From Sphingobium sp. HWE2-09 (lineage in GTDB: Bacteria > Pseudomonadota > Alphaproteobacteria > Sphingomonadales > Sphingomonadaceae): a stretch of 64,000 nt of DNA. Shown here in pieces: positions 1 to 8,162 of this stretch. Made by a program: the position numbers and the translations under genes. The stretch is taken from assembly GCF_035989265.1 (NCBI RefSeq), contig NZ_JAYKZX010000003.1, forward strand, positions 1,612,001 to 1,676,000, written 5' to 3'. Under the pieces are notes generated by a model. It worked only from the letters and a program-made list of their open reading frames with translations. It was not told the DNA's origin and did no database searches. The stretch's first letter is position 1, and every line of letters starts with the position of its first letter.

Positions 1-281
1 CCCCAATTATAGGTCAGCACCAGATCGAACTGCTTGAGGAAAGCGGTGATGACTTTGTAGCGGGCGAGACCCGGCTTGCCCGCGAAAGATGGCCCGTCGG
101 GGAAATCGACAGCGACACCCGGATCGATCGCGTCGCGCGCGCCTATGGCCTGCGGATCGGCGCTGACGATGCTATGGCGCGCCTTGTCGCCCCAGATGTT
201 CATCAGACGCACAGCCCGCGCTTCCTTGCCGCCCAGCGTGAAACTGCCATGGACGTGCAGGATATGCGGCCGATCAGCCAT
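1..281 (-). CDS. Glycosyltransferase family 4-like protein, N-terminal part (cut by window edge)
   Basis: This is an open frame of 93 codons running off the left edge on the minus strand. The N-terminus reads MADRPHILHVHGSFTLGGKE, which has the short beta strand, HVHG and GG-K-E pattern of the acceptor-side Rossmann half of GT4/GT1 glycosyltransferases. The start ATG overlaps the stop of the upstream hydrolase gene by 8 bases (ATGGCTGA), so the two are probably translationally coupled. No C-terminal donor-binding half is visible, so the sugar and acceptor cannot be inferred. The family call is reasonable; the role, perhaps in cell-surface glycan synthesis, is inference. Confidence 0.7.
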   Translation of the reverse strand, partial: MADRPHILHVHGSFTLGGKEARAVRLMNIWGDKARHSIVSADPQAIGARDAIDPGVAVDFPDGPSFAGKPGLARYKVITAFLKQFDLVLTYNW

Positions 282-1143
282 GCAGCACGCGCGCGAGCAA
301 TTGATCGATCGCGACGACGCTCTCCGGCTCGTCCAGAGCAGGCGCATGGCCGACATCGGGGATGGTGGCGCATAGGGCGCTGGTTCCGATCGCCTCCACC
401 ATGCGCTGCGCGGTCGCGGCGGATAGCAGGTCGGATCGTTCGCCGCGCAGCAGCAAGGTCGGAATGCCCTGAAACGCCTGCATCACCGGCCACATATCGA
501 CGCCCGCCTCGCTGCCGGTGGCGCGGATCGGATCGGCGATCTTCATGTCATAGTCGAGCACCACGCGCCCGCCGCTGTTGAGGCGATAGAGACGCTTCGC
601 CATCGCCAGCCATTGTTCCAGATCATAGCCGGGATAGACATCCGCATTGGCCTCCGCCAAGGCGCGGGCGGCGTGGACCCAGGTGGGGTGCGACTGGCCG
701 ACGCCGACATAGGCGCGAATACGCGCCAGCCCGGCTTCGTCCAGCGTCGGGCCGACATCGTTCAGCACCGCGCCCGCCAGCCATTCCCGGTGGGTCGCGG
801 CGATCAACATCGTGATGATGCCGCCCAGCGATGTGCCGACCGCCACGAAACGGGTGATGGCAAGATCGGCCAGCAAGCGACTGATATCCTGCAAATAAGT
901 CAGCGGGACATAGGTCATCGCGTCCTTGGCATAGGCGCTTTCGGCGCGCCCGCGCATGTCCGGGCAGATCAGCCGCCATTCGCCCGCCAGCCTGTCGGCA
1001 AGCGGCTCGAAATCGCGGGCATTGCGGGTCAACCCCGGCAGGCAGAGCAAAGGCGGACGCCCGTCCGCGCCGCCCGCATAGTCCCGATAATGAAGCCGCA
1101 GCCCATCAGGTGACCACCAATATCCGTCGCTATAACCGACCAC
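274..1143 (-). CDS. Alpha/beta-fold hydrolase
   Basis: The product is 289 residues from a GTG start that has an AAGGA ribosome-binding site 8 bases upstream. An upstream TTG at 1206 would run into selO and is unlikely. The nucleophile elbow GTSLGG (Ser about residue 105) and a late DVGHAP histidine supply two of the catalytic triad residues. The LPGLTRN loop is the usual oxyanion-hole region, and a helical cap with many Trp and Tyr residues lies between. The substrate cannot be read from the sequence; the family includes esterases, lactonases and C-C hydrolases. The gene is divergent from selO and its 3' end overlaps the downstream glycosyltransferase gene by 8 bases. Confidence 0.85.
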   Translation of the reverse strand: MVGYSDGYWWSPDGLRLHYRDYAGGADGRPPLLCLPGLTRNARDFEPLADRLAGEWRLICPDMRGRAESAYAKDAMTYVPLTYLQDISRLLADLAITRFVAVGTSLGGIITMLIAATHREWLAGAVLNDVGPTLDEAGLARIRAYVGVGQSHPTWVHAARALAEANADVYPGYDLEQWLAMAKRLYRLNSGGRVVLDYDMKIADPIRATGSEAGVDMWPVMQAFQGIPTLLLRGERSDLLSAATAQRMVEAIGTSALCATIPDVGHAPALDEPESVVAIDQLLARVLHG

Positions 1144-1180
1144 GCTTGATCCTTTGGGTGAAGCACCCCCATATCGCCAT

Positions 1181-2587
1181 ATGAACCAGACGCCGCAAGC
1201 CGCCAATTATCGTCCCGCCACCGAAATCGACAGGTTGATGCCCGACATCGGCGATCCTGTCGTCGCGGCGGACTTTCCGCAGACGATCCTGCGCTATCGC
1301 AATGACCGCGCCGCTGCTTCGGTGGGGCTTGAGGGCTTGAGTGACGAGCAATGGATCGCCCATTTCGGCCGGTTCGCGCCGCTGGAGGGCAGCCTGCCCC
1401 AACCGCTGGCGCTGCGCTATCATGGTCATCAGTTCCGCCATTATAATCCCGACATCGGCGACGGGCGCGGATTCCTGTTTGCACAGTTGCGCGACAGTGC
1501 GAGCCGCCTCCTCGACCTGGGCACCAAGGGATCGGGCCAGACGCCCTATAGCCGCTTCGGCGACGGACGGCTGACGCTGAAAGGCGGCGTGCGCGAAATA
1601 TTGGCGACCGAGATGCTGGAAGCGCTGGGCGTCATCACGTCCAAGACCTTTTCCATCATCGAAACGGGCGAGGCGCTGGAGCGCAATGACGAGCCATCCC
1701 CCACGCGCGGGGCGGCGATGGTGCGCCTGAGCCATTCGCATATCCGTATCGGCTCGTTCCAGCGCGCGGCTTATTTGGATGACAAGGCGCTGCTGGGCAA
1801 GCTGACCGACTATGCGCTGATACAGCTTTATGGTGAAACGCCGGGCGACAATCCGGCGGCCGAGTTGCTGGGCCGGGTGGTGGAGCGCACCGCCGACCTC
1901 GCCGCCAGCTATATGGTCGCAGGCTTCGTCCATGGCGTGCTCAACAGCGACAACATCAATGTGACCGGCGAGAGCTTCGACTATGGTCCCTGGCGCTTCA
2001 CGCCCTTGTGGGACGCGGCGTTCACCGCCGCTTATTTCGACCATCAGGGTTTGTACGCCTTTGGGCGACAGGCAGAAGCGATCCACTGGGACGTCGCCCA
2101 ACTGGCCGTATCGCTTCGGCCTTTGTCCGAAGCTGCACCGCTGATCGCGCAGCTTGAGCGCTTCCCGGCGCTTTACGGCGAAGCACTGGCGCAGCGTTTC
2201 TGCTGGCGTCTTGGCGTTATGCCCGACGCGAATGCGAGCGCCCTGGTGGAAGCCGCCGTGCGTGGAATGGTGGCCAGCAGCACGCCGATCGATCGCTTTT
2301 TCCATGACTGGCGCGGCGGCGTGGCGCGCGACGCCGCCGCCTATACCGACGACTCCTGGACGCCATTCCGCCAGGCGGTCAGTGGGGTTGCCGCAGTGCC
2401 GGATGCACGCCAGCACCCCTATTGGGCGGACGACGCCCCCTATTCCATGCTCATCGAAGAGGTCGAAGCCATCTGGCAATCCATCGATACGCAGGATGAC
2501 TGGTCACCCCTCTATGACAAGGTCGCCGCGATCCGCCGCTTGGGGGACGCGCTGGGCGCATATATACCAGGCTTCGACGATGATTAA
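1181..2587 (+). CDS. selO: Protein adenylyltransferase SelO (YdiU/UPF0061 family)
   Basis: SelO is a pseudokinase-fold enzyme that transfers AMP from ATP to Ser, Thr or Tyr hydroxyls of target proteins and is linked to redox stress. The 468-residue product matches family length. Recognisable blocks are the YHGHQF...GDGRG region near the N-terminus, LGTKGSGQTPYSRFGDGR, the catalytic-loop equivalent HGVLNSDN, and FDYGPW, which replaces the kinase DFG. The ATG at 1181 (MNQTPQAANY) is preferred over an upstream in-frame TTG at 1154 because it keeps the gene clear of the divergent hydrolase start. No clear ribosome-binding site is visible. Nothing nearby suggests a dedicated substrate. Confidence 0.92.
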   Translation: MNQTPQAANYRPATEIDRLMPDIGDPVVAADFPQTILRYRNDRAAASVGLEGLSDEQWIAHFGRFAPLEGSLPQPLALRYHGHQFRHYNPDIGDGRGFLFAQLRDSASRLLDLGTKGSGQTPYSRFGDGRLTLKGGVREILATEMLEALGVITSKTFSIIETGEALERNDEPSPTRGAAMVRLSHSHIRIGSFQRAAYLDDKALLGKLTDYALIQLYGETPGDNPAAELLGRVVERTADLAASYMVAGFVHGVLNSDNINVTGESFDYGPWRFTPLWDAAFTAAYFDHQGLYAFGRQAEAIHWDVAQLAVSLRPLSEAAPLIAQLERFPALYGEALAQRFCWRLGVMPDANASALVEAAVRGMVASSTPIDRFFHDWRGGVARDAAAYTDDSWTPFRQAVSGVAAVPDARQHPYWADDAPYSMLIEEVEAIWQSIDTQDDWSPLYDKVAAIRRLGDALGAYIPGFDDD

Positions 2588-2645
2588 CTGCGCTGAAATT
2601 ATCACAGGTTAAGGTTTTTAACCTTGGGCCAACTAAGGTAGAAAC

Positions 2646-3023
2646 ATGATCGAGCGTGATTTGAGCGACCCCGACGGCATCATCACCGTCCGGTCATCGG
2701 GTCGGTGGAGTCGGGCGGAACTGGACGCGCATTTTCAGGCATTGCGCGAAATTCTCGTGCAAAAGCGCCGCAACGGCGACCCTGTCAGGGTGCTGTCCGA
2801 TGTGACGGCCGCAGGCGAACAGGATGTCGGCACTGCCGCGCATATCTTGTCGCAATTTCGCCAGACCTATCACCCCGGTGACCGGGTGGTGATCCTGACG
2901 GCCAATGCCGCGGTCAAGCAAGTGGTGCGCGACATGCTGATCGATTTCGACATGGCGGTCTTCAGTTCGCGCTTGCCCGCCGAAATGTGGCTGATGGCGG
3001 ACGACCTGCCGCCGCCCCGATAA
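2646..3023 (+). CDS. Small hypothetical protein, possibly STAS/SpoIIAA-like fold
   Basis: The product is 125 residues with ATG preceded by an AAGGTAG ribosome-binding site. I do not recognise a characterised family. The alternation of strands and helices (GIITVRSSGRWSRAELDAHF at the start, then VRVLSDVT, then DRVVILTANAAVKQVVRD) resembles small alpha/beta STAS- or SpoIIAA-like proteins, which are non-enzymatic regulators. This is only a pattern impression. There is no signal peptide or membrane segment. It lies alone between selO and astD, 59 bases before the astD start, and may share its transcript. Confidence 0.75.
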   Translation: MIERDLSDPDGIITVRSSGRWSRAELDAHFQALREILVQKRRNGDPVRVLSDVTAAGEQDVGTAAHILSQFRQTYHPGDRVVILTANAAVKQVVRDMLIDFDMAVFSSRLPAEMWLMADDLPPPR

Positions 3024-3082
3024 TCGGCCGTTGGGTTAACGCCTATTTTCCTTAACCTTTTTCGGCCATAGCATGACGCCAA

Positions 3083-4516
3083 ATGGTCGCGCCGCTAACA
3101 TCCCATGAACCCGCCACCGGCGCCCTGCTTTGGCAGGGTGAAACGGGAGATGTCGACAGGGAGGTCGCCCGCGCCGCCGCAGCCTGGCCCAAATGGGCGG
3201 CGCAGCCCATCGCCTATCGCATCGAAACCTTGCGCCGCTTCGTCAATGTCGTGCGGCGGCAGGAAGATGCGCTGGCCGACCTGATTGCCCGCGAAACCGG
3301 CAAGCCGCTGTGGGACGCGCGCGCGGAAGTTTCCGCGGTGATGGCGAAGATCGACGTCAGCATCGCCGCCTATTCCGAACGCACCGGGCAAAAGCGGCTG
3401 GAAGCGGCGCTAGGCGCGCGCCAGTCGGTACGGCACAAGCCCCATGGCGTCATGGCGGTGCTTGGTCCCTATAATTTCCCTGCGCACTTGCCCAACGGCC
3501 ATATCATCCCGGCGCTGCTGGCGGGTAATGCCGTGGTGTTCAAGCCGTCGGAAAAGACGCCGGCTGTGGGCGAGATGCTGGTCAATCTCTATCATGAAGC
3601 AGGCGTACCGGTGGATGCCGTGCGCCTGCTGTTGGGCGGCCCCGATGCGGGCAAGGCGCTGGCCGCGCATCCCGATGTCGGCGGCATCCTCTTTACCGGA
3701 TCGGCGCAGGCCGGCATCGCGATCAACCGGCAATTCGCAGCCCAGCCATCGAAAATCCTGGCGCTGGAAATGGGCGGCAACAACCCGATCATCGTGTGGG
3801 ACACGCCGGAGATCAACGCGGCCGCGACATTGGTGGTCCAGTCGGCATTCCTGAGCAGCGGCCAGCGCTGCACCGCCGCCCGCCGCCTGATCGTGCGGGA
3901 CAGCATTGCCGACCGGCTGATCGCGGAGATCAAGAAGCTGGCCGACCGGCTGATCGTCGATCATCCCCATGCCAACCCAACCCCCTATATGGGACCGGTG
4001 ATCGACAATCAGACTGCGGACGGGTTGACCGAAAGTTTCCTCTATCTGATGAGCAACGGCGGCAAGCCGATCAAGCATATGGTGCGGCCGCATAAGGGGC
4101 TGCCTTTCCTGACCCCCGCCATCATCGACGTGACCGCGATGACGGAGCGCCCTGACGTCGAACTGTTCGGCCCGCTGCTGCAGGTCGTGCGCGTAGAGTC
4201 TTTCGGAGACGCCATCGCGGAGGCCAACAACACGCGTTATGGTTTGTCCGCGTCGCTGATCGGCGGGTCGCCCGAACAATATAATCAATTCTGGGCCAAT
4301 ATCCGCGCCGGGGTGGTTAACTGGAACAGGCCGACCAACGGCGCGTCTGGCAATGCGCCCTTCGGCGGGGTCGGCGTATCGGGCAACCATCGCCCCAGCG
4401 CTTATTATGCGGCGGATTATTGCGCCTATCCGGTCGTATCGGCGGAAATAGAGACGCCCCGCGCGTCGATCGGCATCGGGTTGAAAGACATCGACGTTAG
4501 CGTGATGGGCGATTGA
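3083..4516 (+). CDS. astD: Succinylglutamate-semialdehyde dehydrogenase
   Basis: AstD oxidises N-succinylglutamate 5-semialdehyde to N-succinylglutamate with NAD in the arginine succinyltransferase pathway. At 477 residues it has full family length. The aldehyde dehydrogenase hallmarks are present: LGPYNFPAHLPNGH around 127-140, the general base Glu229 in LALEMGGNNP, and catalytic Cys263 in SSGQRCTAARR. The region ELFGPLLQVVR and the C-terminal NRPTNGASGNAPFGG are typical of AstD rather than of other aldehyde dehydrogenases. No other ast genes are in the window, so the rest of the pathway lies elsewhere or the enzyme acts on another semialdehyde. Confidence 0.88.
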   Translation: MVAPLTSHEPATGALLWQGETGDVDREVARAAAAWPKWAAQPIAYRIETLRRFVNVVRRQEDALADLIARETGKPLWDARAEVSAVMAKIDVSIAAYSERTGQKRLEAALGARQSVRHKPHGVMAVLGPYNFPAHLPNGHIIPALLAGNAVVFKPSEKTPAVGEMLVNLYHEAGVPVDAVRLLLGGPDAGKALAAHPDVGGILFTGSAQAGIAINRQFAAQPSKILALEMGGNNPIIVWDTPEINAAATLVVQSAFLSSGQRCTAARRLIVRDSIADRLIAEIKKLADRLIVDHPHANPTPYMGPVIDNQTADGLTESFLYLMSNGGKPIKHMVRPHKGLPFLTPAIIDVTAMTERPDVELFGPLLQVVRVESFGDAIAEANNTRYGLSASLIGGSPEQYNQFWANIRAGVVNWNRPTNGASGNAPFGGVGVSGNHRPSAYYAADYCAYPVVSAEIETPRASIGIGLKDIDVSVMGD

Positions 4517-4612
4517 GCCAGGCGCGGCGCGACGCACCCCCAAAACATTTACTAAGCCCCGCCATACCCATTCTGAATTGAACTCCCGGCGCGCGTTCGC
4601 CATGTGGCAAAC

Positions 4613-5401
4613 ATGGCTGACATTGCACCTTCTATCGTCCATCTGGTGGGCGCGGGACCGGGCGACCCGGACCTGCTGACGCTCAAAGCGGCGCGCCTTA
4701 TCGGCGCGGCCGATGTGATCGTGCATGACGGGCTGGTATCCGACGCAATATTGGCGTTCGCATCGCCCGGCGCTGAACTGATTTCGGTCGCCAAGCAGCG
4801 CAGCCGCCACTCCATGCCACAGGACGCGATCAACGCGCTGCTGGTTGATCTGGCGCGCGAAGGCCGCAATGTCGTGCGCTTGAAGGGCGGCGATCCGTTC
4901 ATCTTCGGCCGCGGTGGCGAGGAAGTGGACGCCTGCCGCGCCGCTGGCGTCCCGGTCGAGGTCGTACCGGGTATCAGCGCGGCGATCGGCAGCGCGGCGA
5001 TGGCGCAATTGCCGCTGACCCATCGGGACGCATCCAGCGCGGTCAGCTTCGTCGCGGGCCAGTGCAAGGGTCTGACCGATCAGGACTGGTCGGGTCTGGC
5101 GGGCAAGGGCCGCACGCTGATCATCTATATGGGCGTCGCGACCGCGACCGACATCGCCGACAAGCTGATGGCCGATGGCGTGTCGCCCGCCCTGCCCGTG
5201 GCTGTGCTGGAAAACGGCACGCGCGCTGACATGCGAACATTGCGCACCCTGCTCGCTGATTTGGGCGACATGGTGGTGCGGGAGAAGGTTGTGAGTCCGG
5301 CCCTGATCGTGGTCGGCGACGTGGCGGCTCATGCGCTGGCGCAGGACGTGCTGGCGGACTGGGCCGCCAAAGGGGAGAATATTTCGGAGATGCGTTCGTG
5401 A
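4613..5401 (+). CDS. cobA: Uroporphyrinogen-III C-methyltransferase
   Basis: The enzyme methylates uroporphyrinogen III twice with S-adenosylmethionine to give precorrin-2, the entry to siroheme. The N-terminal VGAGPGDPDLLTLKAARL, the RLKGGDPFIFGRGGEE block and the VPGISAAIGSAA block are the standard family motifs. At 262 residues it is the single-domain form, lacking the CysG dehydrogenase/chelatase half. The ATG at 4613 is chosen; a GTG three codons upstream (4604) is possible and neither has a strong ribosome-binding site. Its stop overlaps the next gene by 4 bases (GTGA). Position at the head of the sulfite-reductase operon points to a siroheme role rather than cobalamin. Confidence 0.92.
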   Translation: MADIAPSIVHLVGAGPGDPDLLTLKAARLIGAADVIVHDGLVSDAILAFASPGAELISVAKQRSRHSMPQDAINALLVDLAREGRNVVRLKGGDPFIFGRGGEEVDACRAAGVPVEVVPGISAAIGSAAMAQLPLTHRDASSAVSFVAGQCKGLTDQDWSGLAGKGRTLIIYMGVATATDIADKLMADGVSPALPVAVLENGTRADMRTLRTLLADLGDMVVREKVVSPALIVVGDVAAHALAQDVLADWAAKGENISEMRS

Positions 5402-5694
5402 AGATATTGACCGGCAACGATCTTGAAAGCGGTGACGTCATCTGGTGGGCGGGCGACGGCTGGTCGCGCCAGGTCGGCGACAGCGCCGATGTGGGCGACC
5501 ATGGCGGCGACCTGGCCCGCACGGAGGAAGCCGCGCTGCGCGTGGTCGGCGCCTATGTGATCGACGCGACCATCACCGATGATGGCGTGCGCCCGGCCCA
5601 TATCAAGGACCGCATCCGTGCGTTGGGGCCGACCGTGCGTCCTGACCTGACGCTGAAACCGAACGACGCCGATGCCGGCAACTGGGTGATCTGA
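5398..5694 (+). CDS. DUF2849 domain protein of the sulfate-reduction operon
   Basis: The product is 98 residues beginning with GTG inside the cobA stop. It reads MKILTGNDLESGDVIWWAGD at the start and contains the DGVRPAHIKDRIRALGPTVR segment typical of DUF2849. The biochemical role is unknown. The family is repeatedly found between a siroheme synthase gene and the sulfite reductase gene in alphaproteobacteria, so an accessory function in siroheme-enzyme expression or maturation is plausible but unproven. Overlap with cobA and a 3-base gap to cysI make co-translation very likely. Confidence 0.88.
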   Translation: MKILTGNDLESGDVIWWAGDGWSRQVGDSADVGDHGGDLARTEEAALRVVGAYVIDATITDDGVRPAHIKDRIRALGPTVRPDLTLKPNDADAGNWVI

Positions 5695-5697
5695 ACC

Positions 5698-7329
5698 ATG
5701 TATCGCTATGACAGCTACGACCAGTCCATCGTCGACGCCCGCGTCGAGGAATTTCGCGACCAGGTGCAGCGCCGCCTGACCGGCGCGCTGACTGAGGACC
5801 AGTTCAAGCCGCTACGGCTGATGAACGGCCTCTATCTGCAACTCCACGCCTATATGCTGCGCGTCGCCATTCCCTATGGCACGCTGAGCGGCAAGCAGAT
5901 GCGCAAGCTGGGCGAGATTGCGGCGAAGTATGACCGTGGCTACGGCCATTTCACCACGCGTCAGAATTTGCAATATAACTGGATCAAGCTGGCCGATGCC
6001 CCCGACATCCTCGCCGAACTGGCGACGGTGGAGATGCACGCCATCCAGACGTCAGGCAATTGCATCCGCAATATCAGTTCGGATCAATATGCGGGCGTAT
6101 CGGCTGACGAGGTGGCGGACCCCCGCCCCTGGGCCGAACTGCTGCGCCAATGGTCCAGCTTCCACCCGGAATTCACCTACCTGCCGCGCAAGTTCAAGAT
6201 TTGCGTGATCGCCAGCGACGACGATCGCGCCGCGATGAAGCTGCACGACATCGGGCTTAAGCTGGTCGAGCGGGACGGCGTGATCGGCGCGGAAGTCTAT
6301 GCCGGTGGCGGCATGGGGCGGACCCCGATGGTCGCGCCGCAGATCAACGGCTTCGTTCCCGAAGATGAGATCATCTCCTATCTCGAAGCCTGCCTGCGCG
6401 TGTACAACCGCTATGGCCGCCGCGATAACAAGTATAAGGCCCGGATCAAGATCCTGGTCCATGAGATCGGCGTCGAAGAATATAAGCGCCAGGTCGAGGA
6501 AGAGTTCGCCCATATGCGGACCTTGGGCCTCAACCCGCCGGTCGAGGAACTGGACCGCATCCGCGCCTTCTTCGCGCCGCCCGCCTATGAAACCGGCCTG
6601 TCCGAAGCGATCGACCGCGCCGATCCCGCCTTCGCCCTGTGGGTCGATCGGCAGGTCGCGGCGCACAAGGCACCCGGCTATGCGATCGTCAATATCAGCC
6701 TGAAGCCGCTGACCGGCATTCCCGGCGATGCGTCGGCCGAGCAGATTGACCTTGTCGCCAGCCTGGCCGAGCAATATTCGCTCGACGAACTGCGTGTCAC
6801 CCATGCGCAGAATTTGGTCCTGCCGCATGTGAAGAAGGCGGATCTCTACGCCATCTGGCAGAAGCTGGAAGAGGCCGGGCTGTCCGAGGCCAATCTGGAC
6901 CTCATCACCGACATCATCGCCTGCCCCGGCCTGGATTATTGCGCGCTCGCCAATGCGCGCTCGATCCCGCTGGCGCAGAAGATCGCGCAGCGTTTCGCCG
7001 CGACGGAGCGGCAGGCGGAACTGGGCGAATTGAAGCTCAAGATTTCGGGCTGCATCAACGCCTGCGGCCATCATCATGCCGGGCATATCGGCATCCTTGG
7101 CGTGGACCGGAAGGGCGTGGAGAATTTCCAGCTGTCGCTGGGCGGATCAGGCGCGGAGGACACGTCGCTGGGCCAGATCACCGGTCCCGGCTTTTCGGAG
7201 GACGGCGTGGTCGATGCGATCGAAAAGGTCACCGACCTCTATCTGGCGCAGCGGGAAAGCGGCGAACGCTTCCTCGACACCTATCGCCGTCTGGGCATGA
7301 AGCCGTTCAAGGAGGCGATCTATGGGTAA
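5698..7329 (+). CDS. cysI: Nitrite/sulfite reductase, siroheme and 4Fe-4S haemoprotein (sulfite reductase beta subunit)
   Basis: The product is 543 residues with the duplicated ferredoxin-like and siroheme domains of assimilatory sulfite/nitrite reductases. The cluster and siroheme ligands are visible as Cys409-x5-Cys415 (CPGLDYC) and Cys452-x3-Cys456 (CINAC). The upstream TRQNLQYNW and GNCIRNISSDQYAG motifs fit the siroheme pocket. It should reduce sulfite to sulfide with six electrons. Neighbouring cysH and cobA favour sulfite over nitrite. No cysJ flavoprotein is adjacent, so the electron donor may be ferredoxin or an unlinked reductase. The gene ends in an 8-base overlap (ATGGGTAA) with the next gene. 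Confidence 0.92.
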   Translation: MYRYDSYDQSIVDARVEEFRDQVQRRLTGALTEDQFKPLRLMNGLYLQLHAYMLRVAIPYGTLSGKQMRKLGEIAAKYDRGYGHFTTRQNLQYNWIKLADAPDILAELATVEMHAIQTSGNCIRNISSDQYAGVSADEVADPRPWAELLRQWSSFHPEFTYLPRKFKICVIASDDDRAAMKLHDIGLKLVERDGVIGAEVYAGGGMGRTPMVAPQINGFVPEDEIISYLEACLRVYNRYGRRDNKYKARIKILVHEIGVEEYKRQVEEEFAHMRTLGLNPPVEELDRIRAFFAPPAYETGLSEAIDRADPAFALWVDRQVAAHKAPGYAIVNISLKPLTGIPGDASAEQIDLVASLAEQYSLDELRVTHAQNLVLPHVKKADLYAIWQKLEEAGLSEANLDLITDIIACPGLDYCALANARSIPLAQKIAQRFAATERQAELGELKLKISGCINACGHHHAGHIGILGVDRKGVENFQLSLGGSGAEDTSLGQITGPGFSEDGVVDAIEKVTDLYLAQRESGERFLDTYRRLGMKPFKEAIYG

Positions 7330-7729
7330 GCGCGACGCCGTTTTCCCGGCCAATCCTCACGCCCTTTATGACGAGCATCGCTATTCGCCCGCGATCCGGT
7401 CCAAAGGTTTCCTGTTCGTGTCGGGGCAGGTTGGCGCCCGTCAGGACGGGTCGGCTGAACCGGATCTGGCCGGGCAGGTCCAACTCGCCTTCAATAATCT
7501 GAATGGGATTTTGGAAGCGGCGGGCAGCAGTTTCGCCGATGCCGTCGATGTGACCTTGTTCATGATCGACCCCGAACGCCATTTCGAAACCATCTGGCCG
7601 GTGCTGCAAAAGAATTGGGGCGAAAGGCCGTTCCCCAATGTCACGGCCGTAGGCGTGACCTGGCTCGCCGGTTTCCAGTTCGAAATCAAGGTTATCGCAC
7701 GCATCCCGGAGGAAGCGGATCATGGTTGA
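7322..7729 (+). CDS. RidA-like (YjgF/YER057c/UK114) protein lacking the catalytic arginine
   Basis: The product is 135 residues of the Rid superfamily, recognised by SKGFLFVSGQVG, the QVQLAFNNLNGILEAAGSS helix and DVTLFMIDPERHF. Canonical RidA hydrolyses reactive 2-aminoacrylate and imines and needs an arginine in a PARS-type motif near residue 105. Here the matching stretch is ERPFPNVTAVGV, with Val107 where that Arg would be, so deaminase activity is doubtful. It overlaps both neighbours by 8 bases, so it is made in fixed ratio with CysI and the DUF934 protein. A role in sulfide or cysteine metabolism is inference from that placement. Confidence 0.88.
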   Translation: MGKRDAVFPANPHALYDEHRYSPAIRSKGFLFVSGQVGARQDGSAEPDLAGQVQLAFNNLNGILEAAGSSFADAVDVTLFMIDPERHFETIWPVLQKNWGERPFPNVTAVGVTWLAGFQFEIKVIARIPEEADHG

Positions 7730-8162
7730 ATTTCTGTCCTTCCGTGATGGCGAAGCCACGCAGGAACCGTCCGTGACCGTCGAAGCCTTCACCGGCCAGT
7801 CCAACTCCACCGCCGTGCGGATCGAGGCGGGCGAGGATGCGCGCGAATTGCTGCCCCACCTGGACCGCCTGTCGCTGGTGGAGGTGAATTTCCCGGCCTA
7901 TGGCGACGGGCGTGGCTATTCGGCAGCGCGTATCCTGCGGGAATCGGGCTATCGGGGCGAATTGCGCGCCGTGGGCGATGTGCTGGTCGACCAGATCGTC
8001 GCCATGCGCCGCTGCGGCTTCGACAGTTTTCATCCTGACAAAGCGCTGGACGACGCCGCCGTCGACCGCGCGCTCAATCGTTACGACGACGTCTATCAAA
8101 AGGCGATCGACGGCCGCAACCCGGTTTGGGCGAAGCGGCACCCGGAGACAATCAATGGCTGA
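7722..8162 (+). CDS. DUF934 family protein of the sulfate-assimilation operon
   Basis: The product is 146 residues with a GGAGG-type ribosome-binding site just before ATG. The DUF934 signature is seen as LVEVNFPAYGDGRGYSAARI, then LRAVGDVLVDQI and RRCGFDSFHPD. Members are commonly encoded between sulfite reductase and cysH genes in proteobacteria and are often annotated as CysX or oxidoreductase-like proteins; a molecular function is not established. No cofactor motif is obvious, though one internal Cys follows a double Arg. It overlaps the RidA-like gene (ATGGTTGA) and cysH (ATGGCTGA) by 8 bases each. Confidence 0.9.
   Translation: MVEFLSFRDGEATQEPSVTVEAFTGQSNSTAVRIEAGEDARELLPHLDRLSLVEVNFPAYGDGRGYSAARILRESGYRGELRAVGDVLVDQIVAMRRCGFDSFHPDKALDDAAVDRALNRYDDVYQKAIDGRNPVWAKRHPETING

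Noticed and set aside
2607-2625. AAGGTT-TTT-AACCTT hairpin after selO as a terminator, or as a CtrA site because of its TTAA pairs.
   Set aside because: The stem is AT-rich and not followed by T bases, and the TTAA spacing is 5 rather than the 7 needed for CtrA. It may equally be the promoter region of the next small gene.
3410-5332. A 640-codon open frame on the minus strand opposite astD and cobA, and similar long antisense frames elsewhere (for example 1130-2479, 17103-18917, 9385-10917).
   Set aside because: They lie wholly opposite well-supported genes, have Arg/His/Ala-rich composition without motifs, and are expected in GC-rich coding DNA where stop codons are rare on the antisense strand.
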